7,463 nt of DNA from an uncultured Ruminococcus sp. (lineage in GTDB: Bacteria; Bacillota; Clostridia; Oscillospirales; Acutalibacteraceae). Where the stretch lies: positions 1 to 7,463 of the forward strand of contig CADCOF010000245.1 in assembly GCA_902802975.1 (NCBI GenBank), given 5' to 3'. This document shows, piece by piece, positions 1 through 5,904 of this stretch; position 1 is the stretch's first letter, and the number at the start of each line of letters is the position of its first letter. The notes beneath the pieces were generated by a model that did no database searches, was not told where the DNA came from, and was given only the letters and a program-made list of their open reading frames with translations. A program made the position numbers and the translations under genes.

Positions 1-72
1 AATCATGACTTGCTGGCTTTGTTCATAATTCTTTTACTCGTTCAAAAGCCATGTGTCAAAGAATCATCCCGG

Positions 73-101
73 TTGACTAATTGGTTAGAATGTGATATAA
101 T
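73..101 (+). promoter_or_regulatory. Main his operon promoter (sigma-A type, extended -10)
   Basis: A -35 box TTGACT (73-78) is followed after exactly 17 bp by a perfect TATAAT (96-101). TG one base upstream of the -10 box (93-94) makes it an extended -10 promoter. Transcription should begin near 107-110, leaving an untranslated leader of about 200 nt before hisZ. Nothing upstream (1-72) looks like a gene end or an intrinsic terminator. This is the only strong promoter seen before the first gene, so it probably drives at least hisZ to hisH. Confidence 0.82.
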
Positions 102-107
102 GATGGG

Positions 108-310
108 GTAATTTTGGCGTTTTATAAAGTTTTGCTTTAAAAAACAAAGGAAAAGCTGAATGCTTTTTGCGTTTGGCGAGAGATTATAGTAAACTACATA
201 AGTCTTAACCTAAAGTTCACAATACTTTCTGCTGAATGTGGAATAAAATTCACTGCCTGAATGGCGGGAATATAAAATTAATGATATTTATTTAGAATGG
301 TGGGAAAGCT
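108..310 (+). promoter_or_regulatory. Long 5' leader of the his operon with small hairpins, no known riboswitch class
   Basis: About 200 nt of AT-rich leader lies between the promoter and hisZ. It lacks the conserved T-box antiterminator sequence (TGGNACCGCG) and any run of His codons behind a start, so neither classical his control is visible. It does hold three copies of CTGAATG (156-162, 232-238, 257-263). Each can be drawn as a C-G-closed UGAAU pentaloop: AAAAGC/GCTTTT at 151-167, CTGC/GTGG with two wobbles at 229-241, and CTGCC/GGCGG at 253-267. A 12-base segment at 259-270 recurs with one mismatch at 295-306, where it forms the hisZ ribosome binding site. A regulatory role is inference from length and structure. 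Confidence 0.4.
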
Positions 311-1432
311 ATGAGCAGTGTTATCGGTTTTGTTAATGAAGAAGCGGCCGTGATTGAGCTTAGCCGAATGTACAGACAGTACGGCTATAAACATTTCAAA
401 ATGAGTAAGTTCGAGGAATATGAGCTGTATTCCCGGAATAAGGACTTTTTACTCGGCAGCAGCGTTATTACTTTTACCGATACAAACGGAAAGTTGATGG
501 CTCTCAAGCCCGACGTTACCCTGTCTATCGTGAAGAATTCCAACGATACGGTGAGCGAACCCGAAAAGGTGTATTACAGCGAGAATGTCTATCGTATCGA
601 TAAGGGTACTCACCGATTTAAGGAGATAATGCAGATCGGTCTTGAGTATATCGGCGATCTCGATGATTACAGCGTCAGCGAAGTTATACTTCTTGCTAAA
701 AAAAGCCTCAACGCAGTGTGCGAGAGAAATATTCTTGATATTTCTCATATGGGCTTTTTGAGCGGCGTGATCGAGGGCGAGCATCTTAGCCGAAAAAAGA
801 TAGATAAGCTCGTAGCTTGCATACGTTCGAAAAATACAGCCGAAATGCTCGAACGCTGCATTGAATATGGCGTTGGCGAAAAAGCAAAAGCCGCACTCAT
901 AAAACTAAGCGGTCTGTACGGCACTTTCGATAAGTGCATCGTGGAGCTTAAAAGCATCGTTGTAAACGAGACGTGCAAAAAAGCAGTCGCGGAGCTGGAA
1001 AGCGTGTATGCTTTCCTGAAAGCTTTTGGCTGTGAGAAGGGCGTTAATCTCGATTTTTCGATAGTCAGCGACCTTGATTATTACAACGGCGTGATATTCC
1101 ACGGATTTATCGACGGTGTTCCGAATAGCATTTTGTCGGGCGGCAGATACGATAATCTTATGAGGAAATTCGGCAAGAGTTCGGGTGCTGTGGGCTTTGC
1201 CGTGTATCTTGATCAGTTGTCACGTCTGATGCGAAATGACGAGGAGTACGATGTTGACGTTCTGCTGCTTTATGATGATGAATCTGATCTTTCGGTATTA
1301 TCGAAAACAGCCGCAGAACTTATAGCAAACGGAAAAAGCTTTACAGCTCAGAAAAGCCGCGGAAACGTCCGCTGCAAAACGCTCGTGAAGATAAACGGCA
1401 CGGAGGTGGAGACAGTTGAAAACAATGCTTAA
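311..1432 (+). CDS. hisZ: ATP phosphoribosyltransferase regulatory subunit HisZ
   Basis: HisZ is a catalytically inactive paralogue of histidyl-tRNA synthetase that binds short-form HisG, makes it active and confers histidine feedback inhibition in the cytoplasm. The 373-residue product has the class II synthetase fold signatures: a motif 2-like segment around 94-112 (YRIDKGTHRFKEIMQ...), SDLDYY at 253-258 and SGGRYDNL at 276-283. In true HisRS the LDYY block is preceded by an essential arginine (RGLDYY); here that position is Ser253, as expected of a non-synthetase. The C-terminal part (about 315-373) is shorter than the HisRS anticodon-binding domain. The ATG at 311 follows a GGTGGG site (299-304), and an in-frame TAG at 293-295 rules out a longer start. 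It is the first gene of the operon and overlaps hisG by 17 bp. Confidence 0.95.
   Translation: MSSVIGFVNEEAAVIELSRMYRQYGYKHFKMSKFEEYELYSRNKDFLLGSSVITFTDTNGKLMALKPDVTLSIVKNSNDTVSEPEKVYYSENVYRIDKGTHRFKEIMQIGLEYIGDLDDYSVSEVILLAKKSLNAVCERNILDISHMGFLSGVIEGEHLSRKKIDKLVACIRSKNTAEMLERCIEYGVGEKAKAALIKLSGLYGTFDKCIVELKSIVVNETCKKAVAELESVYAFLKAFGCEKGVNLDFSIVSDLDYYNGVIFHGFIDGVPNSILSGGRYDNLMRKFGKSSGAVGFAVYLDQLSRLMRNDEEYDVDVLLLYDDESDLSVLSKTAAELIANGKSFTAQKSRGNVRCKTLVKINGTEVETVENNA
1402..1407 (+). promoter_or_regulatory. hisG ribosome binding site, decides TTG start
   Basis: GGAGGT inside the 3' end of hisZ lies 8 nt before the TTG at 1416, which is ideal spacing. The in-frame ATG at 1425 lies 17 nt from it and only 12 nt from a weaker GGAGA (1408-1412), so the TTG is preferred. 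Use of the ATG would remove just three residues. Confidence 0.7.
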
Positions 1433-2072
1433 TGTTGCGCTGCCAAAGGGCAGACTCGGAGAAAATGTACTTAGAATATTCGAAGAAGCGGGCTACAATT
1501 GTCCCGCTATACATGAGCCGGGCAGAAAGCTGATCTTTGAAAACGAGGAGACCGGAGTTCGCTACTTTTGGGTGAAGCCGTCGGACGTTTCTATTTATGT
1601 GGAAAGAGGCGCGGCGGATATCGGTGTTGCCGGCAAGGATATTCTGCTTGAATATGAGCCGGATGTTTATGAACTTTTCGACCTCGATATAGGTAAGTGC
1701 AGAATGGCTGTCGCTGCATGCAAGGGTTTCAGAGACAATACCGAGCGTACTCTCAGAGTGGCGACGAAATTCCCGAATATCGCATGTAATTATTATTCTA
1801 AAAAAGGGAGAGATATCGATATAATCAAGCTCAACGGTTCTATCGAGATCGCGCCCGTTCTGAAAATGTCCGACGTTATTGTAGATATTGTCGAGACAGG
1901 TACTACTCTTCTGGAAAATAATTTGGAGCCGATCGAGACTATCATTCCTATAAGCGCAAGGCTTATTTCAAATAAAGTCAGCTACAAGTTCAAACATAAG
2001 GAAATCACCGCACTTGAGAGAAAAATCGAACAGCTTTGCGGCGAAACAAAAGCGGAAAGGAAGGACAGCTGA
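1416..2072 (+). CDS. hisG: ATP phosphoribosyltransferase catalytic subunit, short form (HisG-S)
   Basis: It catalyses the first committed step, ATP plus PRPP to N1-(5-phosphoribosyl)-ATP. The product is 218 residues, the size of the short form that lacks the C-terminal ACT-like histidine-binding domain and depends on HisZ, which is encoded directly upstream. Visible family blocks are ALPKGRL (8-14), KPSDVSIYVERGAADIGVAG (54-73), RVATKFPNIA (114-123) and the PRPP-binding loop DIVETGTTL (157-165). The start is a TTG at 1416 overlapping the last 17 bp of hisZ, with a ribosome binding site at 1402-1407; ATG 1425 is the alternative and gives the more usual N-terminus MLNVALPKGRL. Overlap with hisZ suggests translational coupling, sensible for subunits of one complex. 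The stop TGA shares its final A with the hisD ATG. Confidence 0.95.
   Translation: MKTMLNVALPKGRLGENVLRIFEEAGYNCPAIHEPGRKLIFENEETGVRYFWVKPSDVSIYVERGAADIGVAGKDILLEYEPDVYELFDLDIGKCRMAVAACKGFRDNTERTLRVATKFPNIACNYYSKKGRDIDIIKLNGSIEIAPVLKMSDVIVDIVETGTTLLENNLEPIETIIPISARLISNKVSYKFKHKEITALERKIEQLCGETKAERKDS
2058..2065 (+). promoter_or_regulatory. hisD ribosome binding site, fixes ATG at 2072
   Basis: AGGAAGGA lies 6 nt before the ATG at 2072-2074, within the last codons of hisG. It supports that start over a TTG at 2036, which would add 12 residues (MRRNKSGKEGQL) unlike any HisD N-terminus I know. Confidence 0.75.
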
Positions 2073-3358
2073 TGATCAGGATATTTAACTCAGATACCGA
2101 CCCGATCAGGGAAATAATCAGCCGCGACATGAACAAGATAAGCGGCAAGATCGAGCGTATAGTATCGGATATAATAGAAAATGTGCGCGCAAACGGAGAC
2201 AGCGCGCTTAAAGAATACAGCTTGAAATTCGACAAAACGGAGCTTGATAGTTTTGAGGTGACAGATGAAGAGATTACCGAAGCTTTTGCTGCCGTTGACG
2301 ATAAATTTATCGATATTCTCAAGGAAGCACGGGAGAATATTTATGAGTTCCACAAAAGACAGATCAGGGATAATTTTGTTATCAACGATGCTAACGGCGT
2401 AATTCTTGGGCAGAAGATAATTCCTATCGAGAAAGTCGGTTTGTATGTTCCGGGCGGCACTGCACCGCTGCCGTCTACTGTTTTGATGACGGCTGTTCCC
2501 GCTATGGCTGCGGGGGTTTCCGAGATATTTATGACTACTCCTCCGAACCGTGAGGGTAGGGTCAACCCCGTTATTCTGGCGGCGGCAAAGATCGCAGGTG
2601 TTGGCAGAATATTCAAGGTTGGCGGCGCACAGGCGATTGCGGCTCTGGCATACGGTACGCAGAGTATTCCCGTCGTTGATAAAATAGTAGGTCCCGGAAA
2701 CGCCTTCGTTGCGGAGGCAAAAAAGCAGGTCTTCGGCAAGGTTGGCATAGACATGATAGCAGGACCGAGCGATATCTGCGTAGTTGCGGATAACACAAAC
2801 GACCCCGCTGTAATCGCGACTGATATGCTTTCTCAGGCTGAACACGACAAGCTTGCGACGGCTGTTCTTGTAACGACCGATGAAGAATTTGCAAACGACG
2901 TGGCGGCTAATATCGAAAAGCAGCTCGCTGTTCTTCCTCGTGAGGAAATTGCAAGAACGTCTATTGACAACAACGGCATGATCATTGTAACGGATACTTT
3001 GGAGAAGGCAATAGAAATAGCAAATCTTATTGCGCCGGAACACCTTGAACTGTGCGTTGACAATCCATTTGATTATCTTAATGACGTTAAGAACGCAGGA
3101 AGTATTTTCTTGGGTAAGAACTGCCCCGAGCCGCTTGGCGATTATTTTGCAGGACCCAACCACACGCTCCCAACAAACGGAACGTCGCGTTTTTCAAGTC
3201 CGCTTTCGGTAGATGATTTTGTGAAGAAGTCACAGTTTACATATTTTACCGAAAACGCACTTGCAGCTGTCGCAGATAAAGTAGCATATTTCGCGCGCAA
3301 AGAGCAGCTTGAAGCACACGCAAGAAGTGCCGAGATCAGGAGCAATAACAATGAGTAA
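2072..3358 (+). CDS. hisD: Histidinol dehydrogenase
   Basis: This zinc enzyme performs the last two steps, oxidising L-histidinol through histidinal to L-histidine with two NAD+. From the ATG at 2072 the product is 428 residues, the normal family length. The HisD signature is complete: VGLYVPGG (122-129), KVGGAQAIAA (182-191), VGPGN (206-210), MIAGPSD (228-234), the zinc ligands Gln255 and His258 in SQAEHDK, the catalytic Glu323-His324 in APEHLEL, zinc ligand Asp357 in GDYFAGPNHTLPT, and the C-terminal zinc ligand His416 in LEAHARSAEIR. Nothing is missing or truncated. It overlaps hisG by one base (TGATG) and hisC by 8 bp, so translation is likely coupled on both sides. Residue roles are assigned by analogy to the E. 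coli enzyme. Confidence 0.97.
   Translation: MIRIFNSDTDPIREIISRDMNKISGKIERIVSDIIENVRANGDSALKEYSLKFDKTELDSFEVTDEEITEAFAAVDDKFIDILKEARENIYEFHKRQIRDNFVINDANGVILGQKIIPIEKVGLYVPGGTAPLPSTVLMTAVPAMAAGVSEIFMTTPPNREGRVNPVILAAAKIAGVGRIFKVGGAQAIAALAYGTQSIPVVDKIVGPGNAFVAEAKKQVFGKVGIDMIAGPSDICVVADNTNDPAVIATDMLSQAEHDKLATAVLVTTDEEFANDVAANIEKQLAVLPREEIARTSIDNNGMIIVTDTLEKAIEIANLIAPEHLELCVDNPFDYLNDVKNAGSIFLGKNCPEPLGDYFAGPNHTLPTNGTSRFSSPLSVDDFVKKSQFTYFTENALAAVADKVAYFARKEQLEAHARSAEIRSNNNE
3338..3342 (+). promoter_or_regulatory. hisC ribosome binding site, fixes ATG at 3351
   Basis: AGGAG lies 8 nt before the ATG at 3351, inside the 3' end of hisD. It favours this start over an in-frame TTG at 3309, whose extra 14 residues would simply overlap hisD and resemble no HisC N-terminus I know. 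Confidence 0.75.
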
Positions 3359-4415
3359 ATTTTTGATAGATAAATACCAAAAGCTTGAGGCATATACTCC
3401 CGGCGAGCAGCCTCGAGATATGAAATACGTAAAGCTGAACACAAATGAGTCACCGTATCCCGCGTCGCCCAAAGTGGTAGAGAGCATTTGCGCGCAGGAG
3501 ATAGAAAAGCTCAATCTGTACCCCGATCCGGAATGCAAAGAGCTGAAACTTAAACTGGCAGAGTATTACGGCGTCGGTTACGAGAATGTGTTTATTTCAA
3601 ACGGTTCAGACGAAATATTGTCGTTTGCATTTATGGCTTTTTGCGGCGAACAGACGGGCGCGGTATTCCCGGATATTTCATATGGGTTCTATAAGGTCTA
3701 CGGAGATCTTTACAACGTTGATTATATTCAGGCACCGCTGAAGGACAATTTCACCATTGACGTGAATGATTATCTGAACGTGAACAAAACGGTAGTAATA
3801 GCTAATCCAAACGCGCCGACCGGGCTTTCTCTCTCTGTTGACGATATCGAAAAGATACTGAAAAGCAACCCCGGCAACGTTGTTATCATCGATGAGGCGT
3901 ATATAGATTTCGGCGGTCAGACATGTCTGCCTCTTCTGAAGAAATATGATAATTTACTTATCGTGCGTACATATTCGAAATCGCGCTCCATGGCGGGCGC
4001 AAGACTAGGCTTTGCAATATCTTCAAAAGCAATTATTAACGATCTTAACAGAATCAAATATTCCACGAATCCGTATAATATCAATCGCCTTACACTTTTG
4101 GCGGGTGCTGCTGCAATAGATGACAGCGATTATTACAAAAACTGCTGCAAAACTGTAGCAGAAACGAGAGAGTATTCAAAACGCAGATTGAGTGAGCTTG
4201 GATTTGAGTACCTTGACAGCTACGCCAATTTTATTTTTGCGCGCAGCGATAAGATAAGCGGCGAGGATTACTATATTAAGTTGAAAGCAAACGGGGTTCT
4301 GTTGCGTCATTTCAGCGACCCTAAGATCACCGATTATGTCAGGATAACAGTCGGCACAAAAGAGCAGATGGACATTTTGTTTGACGTCACGAAAAAAATT
4401 CTGAGCGAGGTGTAA
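3351..4415 (+). CDS. hisC: Histidinol-phosphate aminotransferase
   Basis: This is a PLP-dependent fold-type I aminotransferase converting imidazole acetol phosphate and glutamate to L-histidinol phosphate and 2-oxoglutarate. The 354-residue product has the expected order of motifs: LNTNESPYP (29-37) near the N-terminus, SNGSDEIL (83-90) for phosphate binding, NPNAPTG (152-158), DEAYIDF (181-187) with Asp181 facing the PLP ring nitrogen, and SKSRSMAGARLG (209-220) with the Schiff-base Lys210. Arg331 in VRITVG is the usual carboxylate-binding arginine. The start ATG at 3351 lies within the hisD stop region (8-bp overlap). HisC-like enzymes can also act on aromatic amino acids, but the position between hisD and hisB argues for the histidine pathway. 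The stop is followed after 2 bp by hisB. Confidence 0.95.
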   Translation: MSKFLIDKYQKLEAYTPGEQPRDMKYVKLNTNESPYPASPKVVESICAQEIEKLNLYPDPECKELKLKLAEYYGVGYENVFISNGSDEILSFAFMAFCGEQTGAVFPDISYGFYKVYGDLYNVDYIQAPLKDNFTIDVNDYLNVNKTVVIANPNAPTGLSLSVDDIEKILKSNPGNVVIIDEAYIDFGGQTCLPLLKKYDNLLIVRTYSKSRSMAGARLGFAISSKAIINDLNRIKYSTNPYNINRLTLLAGAAAIDDSDYYKNCCKTVAETREYSKRRLSELGFEYLDSYANFIFARSDKISGEDYYIKLKANGVLLRHFSDPKITDYVRITVGTKEQMDILFDVTKKILSEV

Positions 4416-4417
4416 AC

Positions 4418-5005
4418 ATGCGGCAGTCAAATATTGAGCGCAAAACAGCAGAAACGCAGATAGAGTTGTCACTGAAGCTCGACGGAAGCGGTATATCCGA
4501 CATTGATACAGGCGTTGGATTTCTCGATCATATGCTGACGCTTTTTTCACGTCACGGAAGATTCGACTTGACAATAAAATGTACAGGCGACACAAATGTT
4601 GACGACCATCATTCAGTTGAGGATATAGGTATTTGTCTGGGACAGGCATTTAGGGAAGCACTCGGCGATATGCGCGGAATAAACCGTTACGCCGATGTTA
4701 CGCTGCCGATGGACGAAACGCTGATATTGTGCGCCGTTGATATTTCGGGCAGAGCGTATCTGGGCTTTGAGGGCGAATTTACAAGCGAGAAGATAGGCAC
4801 ATTCGACACCGAGCTTGTAGAGGAGTTTTTTGCGGCATTTGTGCGCACAAGCAGCGTGACTCTTCACATTCGCAAGATATGCGGAAGGAATTCGCATCAT
4901 ATTGCCGAGGGAATGTTTAAAGCGTTTGGCAGAACGATGAGAACGGCGTGTGCGATTGACGATAGATTCAGGGAAGAGATACCCTCAACGAAGGGAGTGC
5001 TGTAA
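4418..5005 (+). CDS. hisB: Imidazoleglycerol-phosphate dehydratase (monofunctional HisB)
   Basis: It dehydrates imidazole glycerol phosphate to imidazole acetol phosphate using a bound manganese cluster. The 195-residue length fits the single-domain enzyme; there is no N-terminal HAD phosphatase domain as in the bifunctional enterobacterial HisB, so histidinol-phosphate phosphatase must be encoded elsewhere. The metal-binding blocks are intact: GVGFLDHML (32-40, His38), DDHHSVEDIG (62-71, His64, His65, Glu68), and GRNSHHIAEG (156-165, His160, His161, Glu164) followed by FKAFGR. The second half repeats the fold of the first, as known for this family. A GAGGTG site (4407-4412) overlapping the end of hisC precedes the ATG. 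The stop TAA directly abuts the hisH ATG. Confidence 0.96.
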   Translation: MRQSNIERKTAETQIELSLKLDGSGISDIDTGVGFLDHMLTLFSRHGRFDLTIKCTGDTNVDDHHSVEDIGICLGQAFREALGDMRGINRYADVTLPMDETLILCAVDISGRAYLGFEGEFTSEKIGTFDTELVEEFFAAFVRTSSVTLHIRKICGRNSHHIAEGMFKAFGRTMRTACAIDDRFREEIPSTKGVL

Positions 5006-5629
5006 ATGACGGCAATTATTGATTACGGCGTGGGCAATTTGTTTTCACTGAAAAGTTCGTTTGCGTATATCGGAGAAGAGGCAGTTGTGACGAATGACCC
5101 CGATAAGATAATGAGTGCAGACAGAGTAATCCTGCCGGGAGTAGGTGCATTCGGAGACGCTGCGAAAAAACTTTTCGACAGCGGAATGGCGGATGTGCTA
5201 AAAAAAGCAGCCGCAGAGGGAATTCCCATACTTGGGATATGTCTTGGAATGCAGCTTTTGTTTGAGCGCAGCTACGAATACGGTGAACATGAGGGCTTAG
5301 GCTTTATCGAGGGCAGCATTCGACCGATAGCGGATAGAGTTGATACGGAAGAATATAAAATACCGCAGATAGGCTGGAACGCGCTGAAATTCACAGAGAA
5401 AAAGTCGCCCCTGTATAAGTACATAAATGAAGGCGATCACGTATATTTTGTTCACTCCTACTACGGCAGTGACTGTAAAAAATCACTTACCGCAACGACG
5501 GAATACGGATTCGACGTAACTGCGTCGGTAGAGAACGGCAATGTATACGGTACGCAGTTTCACCCGGAGAAGAGTGGAGATGTAGGACTGAAAATACTTA
5601 AAGCGTTCTGCGAGATACAAAAAAGTTAG
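5006..5629 (+). CDS. hisH: Imidazole glycerol phosphate synthase, glutamine amidotransferase subunit HisH
   Basis: HisH hydrolyses glutamine and passes ammonia through a tunnel to its partner HisF. It is a class I (triad) glutamine amidotransferase of 207 residues. Visible are the N-terminal DYGVGNL (6-12), the oxyanion loop PGVGAFGD (44-51), the nucleophile Cys79 in GICLGMQLL (77-85), GWNAL (123-127), VYFVHSYY (146-153), and the remaining catalytic pair His186 and Glu188 in GTQFHPEKSG. The ATG is contiguous with the hisB stop, with GGGAG at 4993-4997 as ribosome binding site. It is the last gene of the compact block: its obligate partner hisF lies downstream beyond a 275-bp gap and hisA, so the complex is encoded on two sides of a repeat-bearing spacer. 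Confidence 0.96.
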   Translation: MTAIIDYGVGNLFSLKSSFAYIGEEAVVTNDPDKIMSADRVILPGVGAFGDAAKKLFDSGMADVLKKAAAEGIPILGICLGMQLLFERSYEYGEHEGLGFIEGSIRPIADRVDTEEYKIPQIGWNALKFTEKKSPLYKYINEGDHVYFVHSYYGSDCKKSLTATTEYGFDVTASVENGNVYGTQFHPEKSGDVGLKILKAFCEIQKS

Positions 5630-5634
5630 ATAAC

Positions 5635-5762
5635 GCACAGCATAAAGTTTTTGCCCCGCTTTTTTCAAAAAGCGGGCGGGGGTCTGGGGCGGAGCCCCAG
5701 TGAAATAGCTGCGGTGAAAAGAAAACAAAGAGTATCACCGACAATAATGTGCGCAGCATAAA
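5635..5762. repeat. Putative dispersed intergenic element: double GC-rich hairpin between 12-bp direct repeats
   Basis: Two 12-mers, GCACAGCATAAA (5635-5646) and GCGCAGCATAAA (5751-5762), match at 11 of 12 positions and bracket two hairpins. Hairpin one pairs CCCGCTTTTT (5655-5664) with AAAAAGCGGG (5667-5676). Hairpin two pairs CTGGGGC (5684-5690) with GCCCCAG (5694-5700) around a GGA loop. A weaker pairing CGGTGA/TCACCG (5712-5717, 5735-5740) follows. The G/C runs contrast with the surrounding AT-rich DNA. From memory, similar double-hairpin sequences are scattered between genes in clostridial genomes, but only a genome search can show that this one is repeated. The bracketing 12-mers could be a target duplication or coincidence. 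Confidence 0.5.
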
Positions 5763-5767
5763 ATGTA

Positions 5768-5782
5768 ACTATCGGCGATAGT
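5768..5782. repeat. Short perfect palindrome, possible operator
   Basis: ACTATCG-G-CGATAGT has perfect 7-bp arms around one central base. It lies about 55 bp upstream of the putative -35 box of the hisA promoter. The size fits a dimeric regulator's binding site, but it could equally be a small RNA hairpin. No regulator gene is in the window. Confidence 0.4.
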
Positions 5783-5788
5783 AAAGTA

Positions 5789-5832
5789 GGCACAAGTCTT
5801 CGACAAGCGCAGCAAGTCGAAGACAATGTGCC
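5789..5832. repeat. Long interrupted hairpin upstream of hisA
   Basis: GGCACA (5789-5794) pairs with TGTGCC (5827-5832), and GTCTTCGAC (5796-5804) pairs with GTCGAAGAC (5816-5824). This gives 15 base pairs with a small internal loop and an 11-nt apical loop, AAGCGCAGCAA. It ends 3 bp before the putative -35 box at 5836. Absence of a downstream T-run on either strand argues against an intrinsic terminator. It may be a dispersed palindromic repeat or an mRNA-stabilising structure in read-through transcripts. Confidence 0.6.
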
Positions 5833-5835
5833 GAA

Positions 5836-5864
5836 TTGAGAGTAAAAAAATCAGTGGTTATAGT
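5836..5864 (+). promoter_or_regulatory. Putative internal promoter for hisA-hisF
   Basis: TTGAGA (5836-5841) and TATAGT (5859-5864) each differ from the sigma-A consensus at one position and are separated by the optimal 17 bp. Transcription would start near 5871, giving a leader of about 34 nt with the AAGGAG site at 5891-5896. It would let hisA-hisF be expressed separately from the main operon promoter. Confidence 0.55.
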
Positions 5865-5904
5865 ATATGAAAATGATTGATATTGAGTTTAAGGAGAATA
5901 CTAA

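Larger units (their letters stand above)
5630..5904. other. Gap between hisH and hisA, non-coding
   Basis: This 275-bp stretch is the only sizeable break between his genes; every other junction is an overlap or no more than 2 bp. I see no credible gene in either direction. Its contents in order are a repeat unit of two GC-rich hairpins between near-identical 12-mers (5635-5762), a short perfect palindrome (5768-5782), a long interrupted hairpin (5789-5832), a promoter-like sequence (5836-5864) and the strong hisA ribosome binding site AAGGAG (5891-5896). None of the hairpins is followed by a T-run on either strand, so I do not call a terminator. Confidence 0.85.

Noticed and set aside
15..50. 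Hairpin GGCTTT/AAAGCC as terminator of an upstream gene
   Set aside because: Six base pairs around a loop of more than 20 nt with no T-run; too weak to call, and no upstream coding end is visible.
108..310. T-box riboswitch or His-rich leader peptide in front of hisZ
   Set aside because: The conserved T-box antiterminator sequence is absent, no terminator with a T-run precedes hisZ, and no short reading frame with consecutive His codons is visible.
2036..2071. Longer hisD starting at TTG 2036
   Set aside because: The extra 12 residues resemble no HisD N-terminus, no suitable ribosome binding site precedes it, and ATG 2072 has a well-placed AGGAAGGA.
2090..3163. Long open frame (357 codons) on the - strand opposite hisD
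   Set aside because: It lies entirely opposite a complete, motif-perfect hisD, its translation shows no recognisable domain and is rich in Arg, Cys and Asn as shadow frames are.
3309..3350. Longer hisC starting at TTG 3309
   Set aside because: It would add 14 residues encoded within hisD with no family similarity; ATG 3351 has AGGAG at 8 nt and gives the expected N-terminus.
5655..5700. Intrinsic terminator after hisH
   Set aside because: Both hairpins are strong, but neither is followed by a T-run on the + strand (next bases are CGGGGG and TGAAAT) nor on the - strand, so the rho-independent signature is missing.
5483..5728. Small - strand open frame spanning the hisH end and the gap repeat
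   Set aside because: It runs through the GC hairpins and antisense to hisH, with no family resemblance; the repeat composition explains the open frame.
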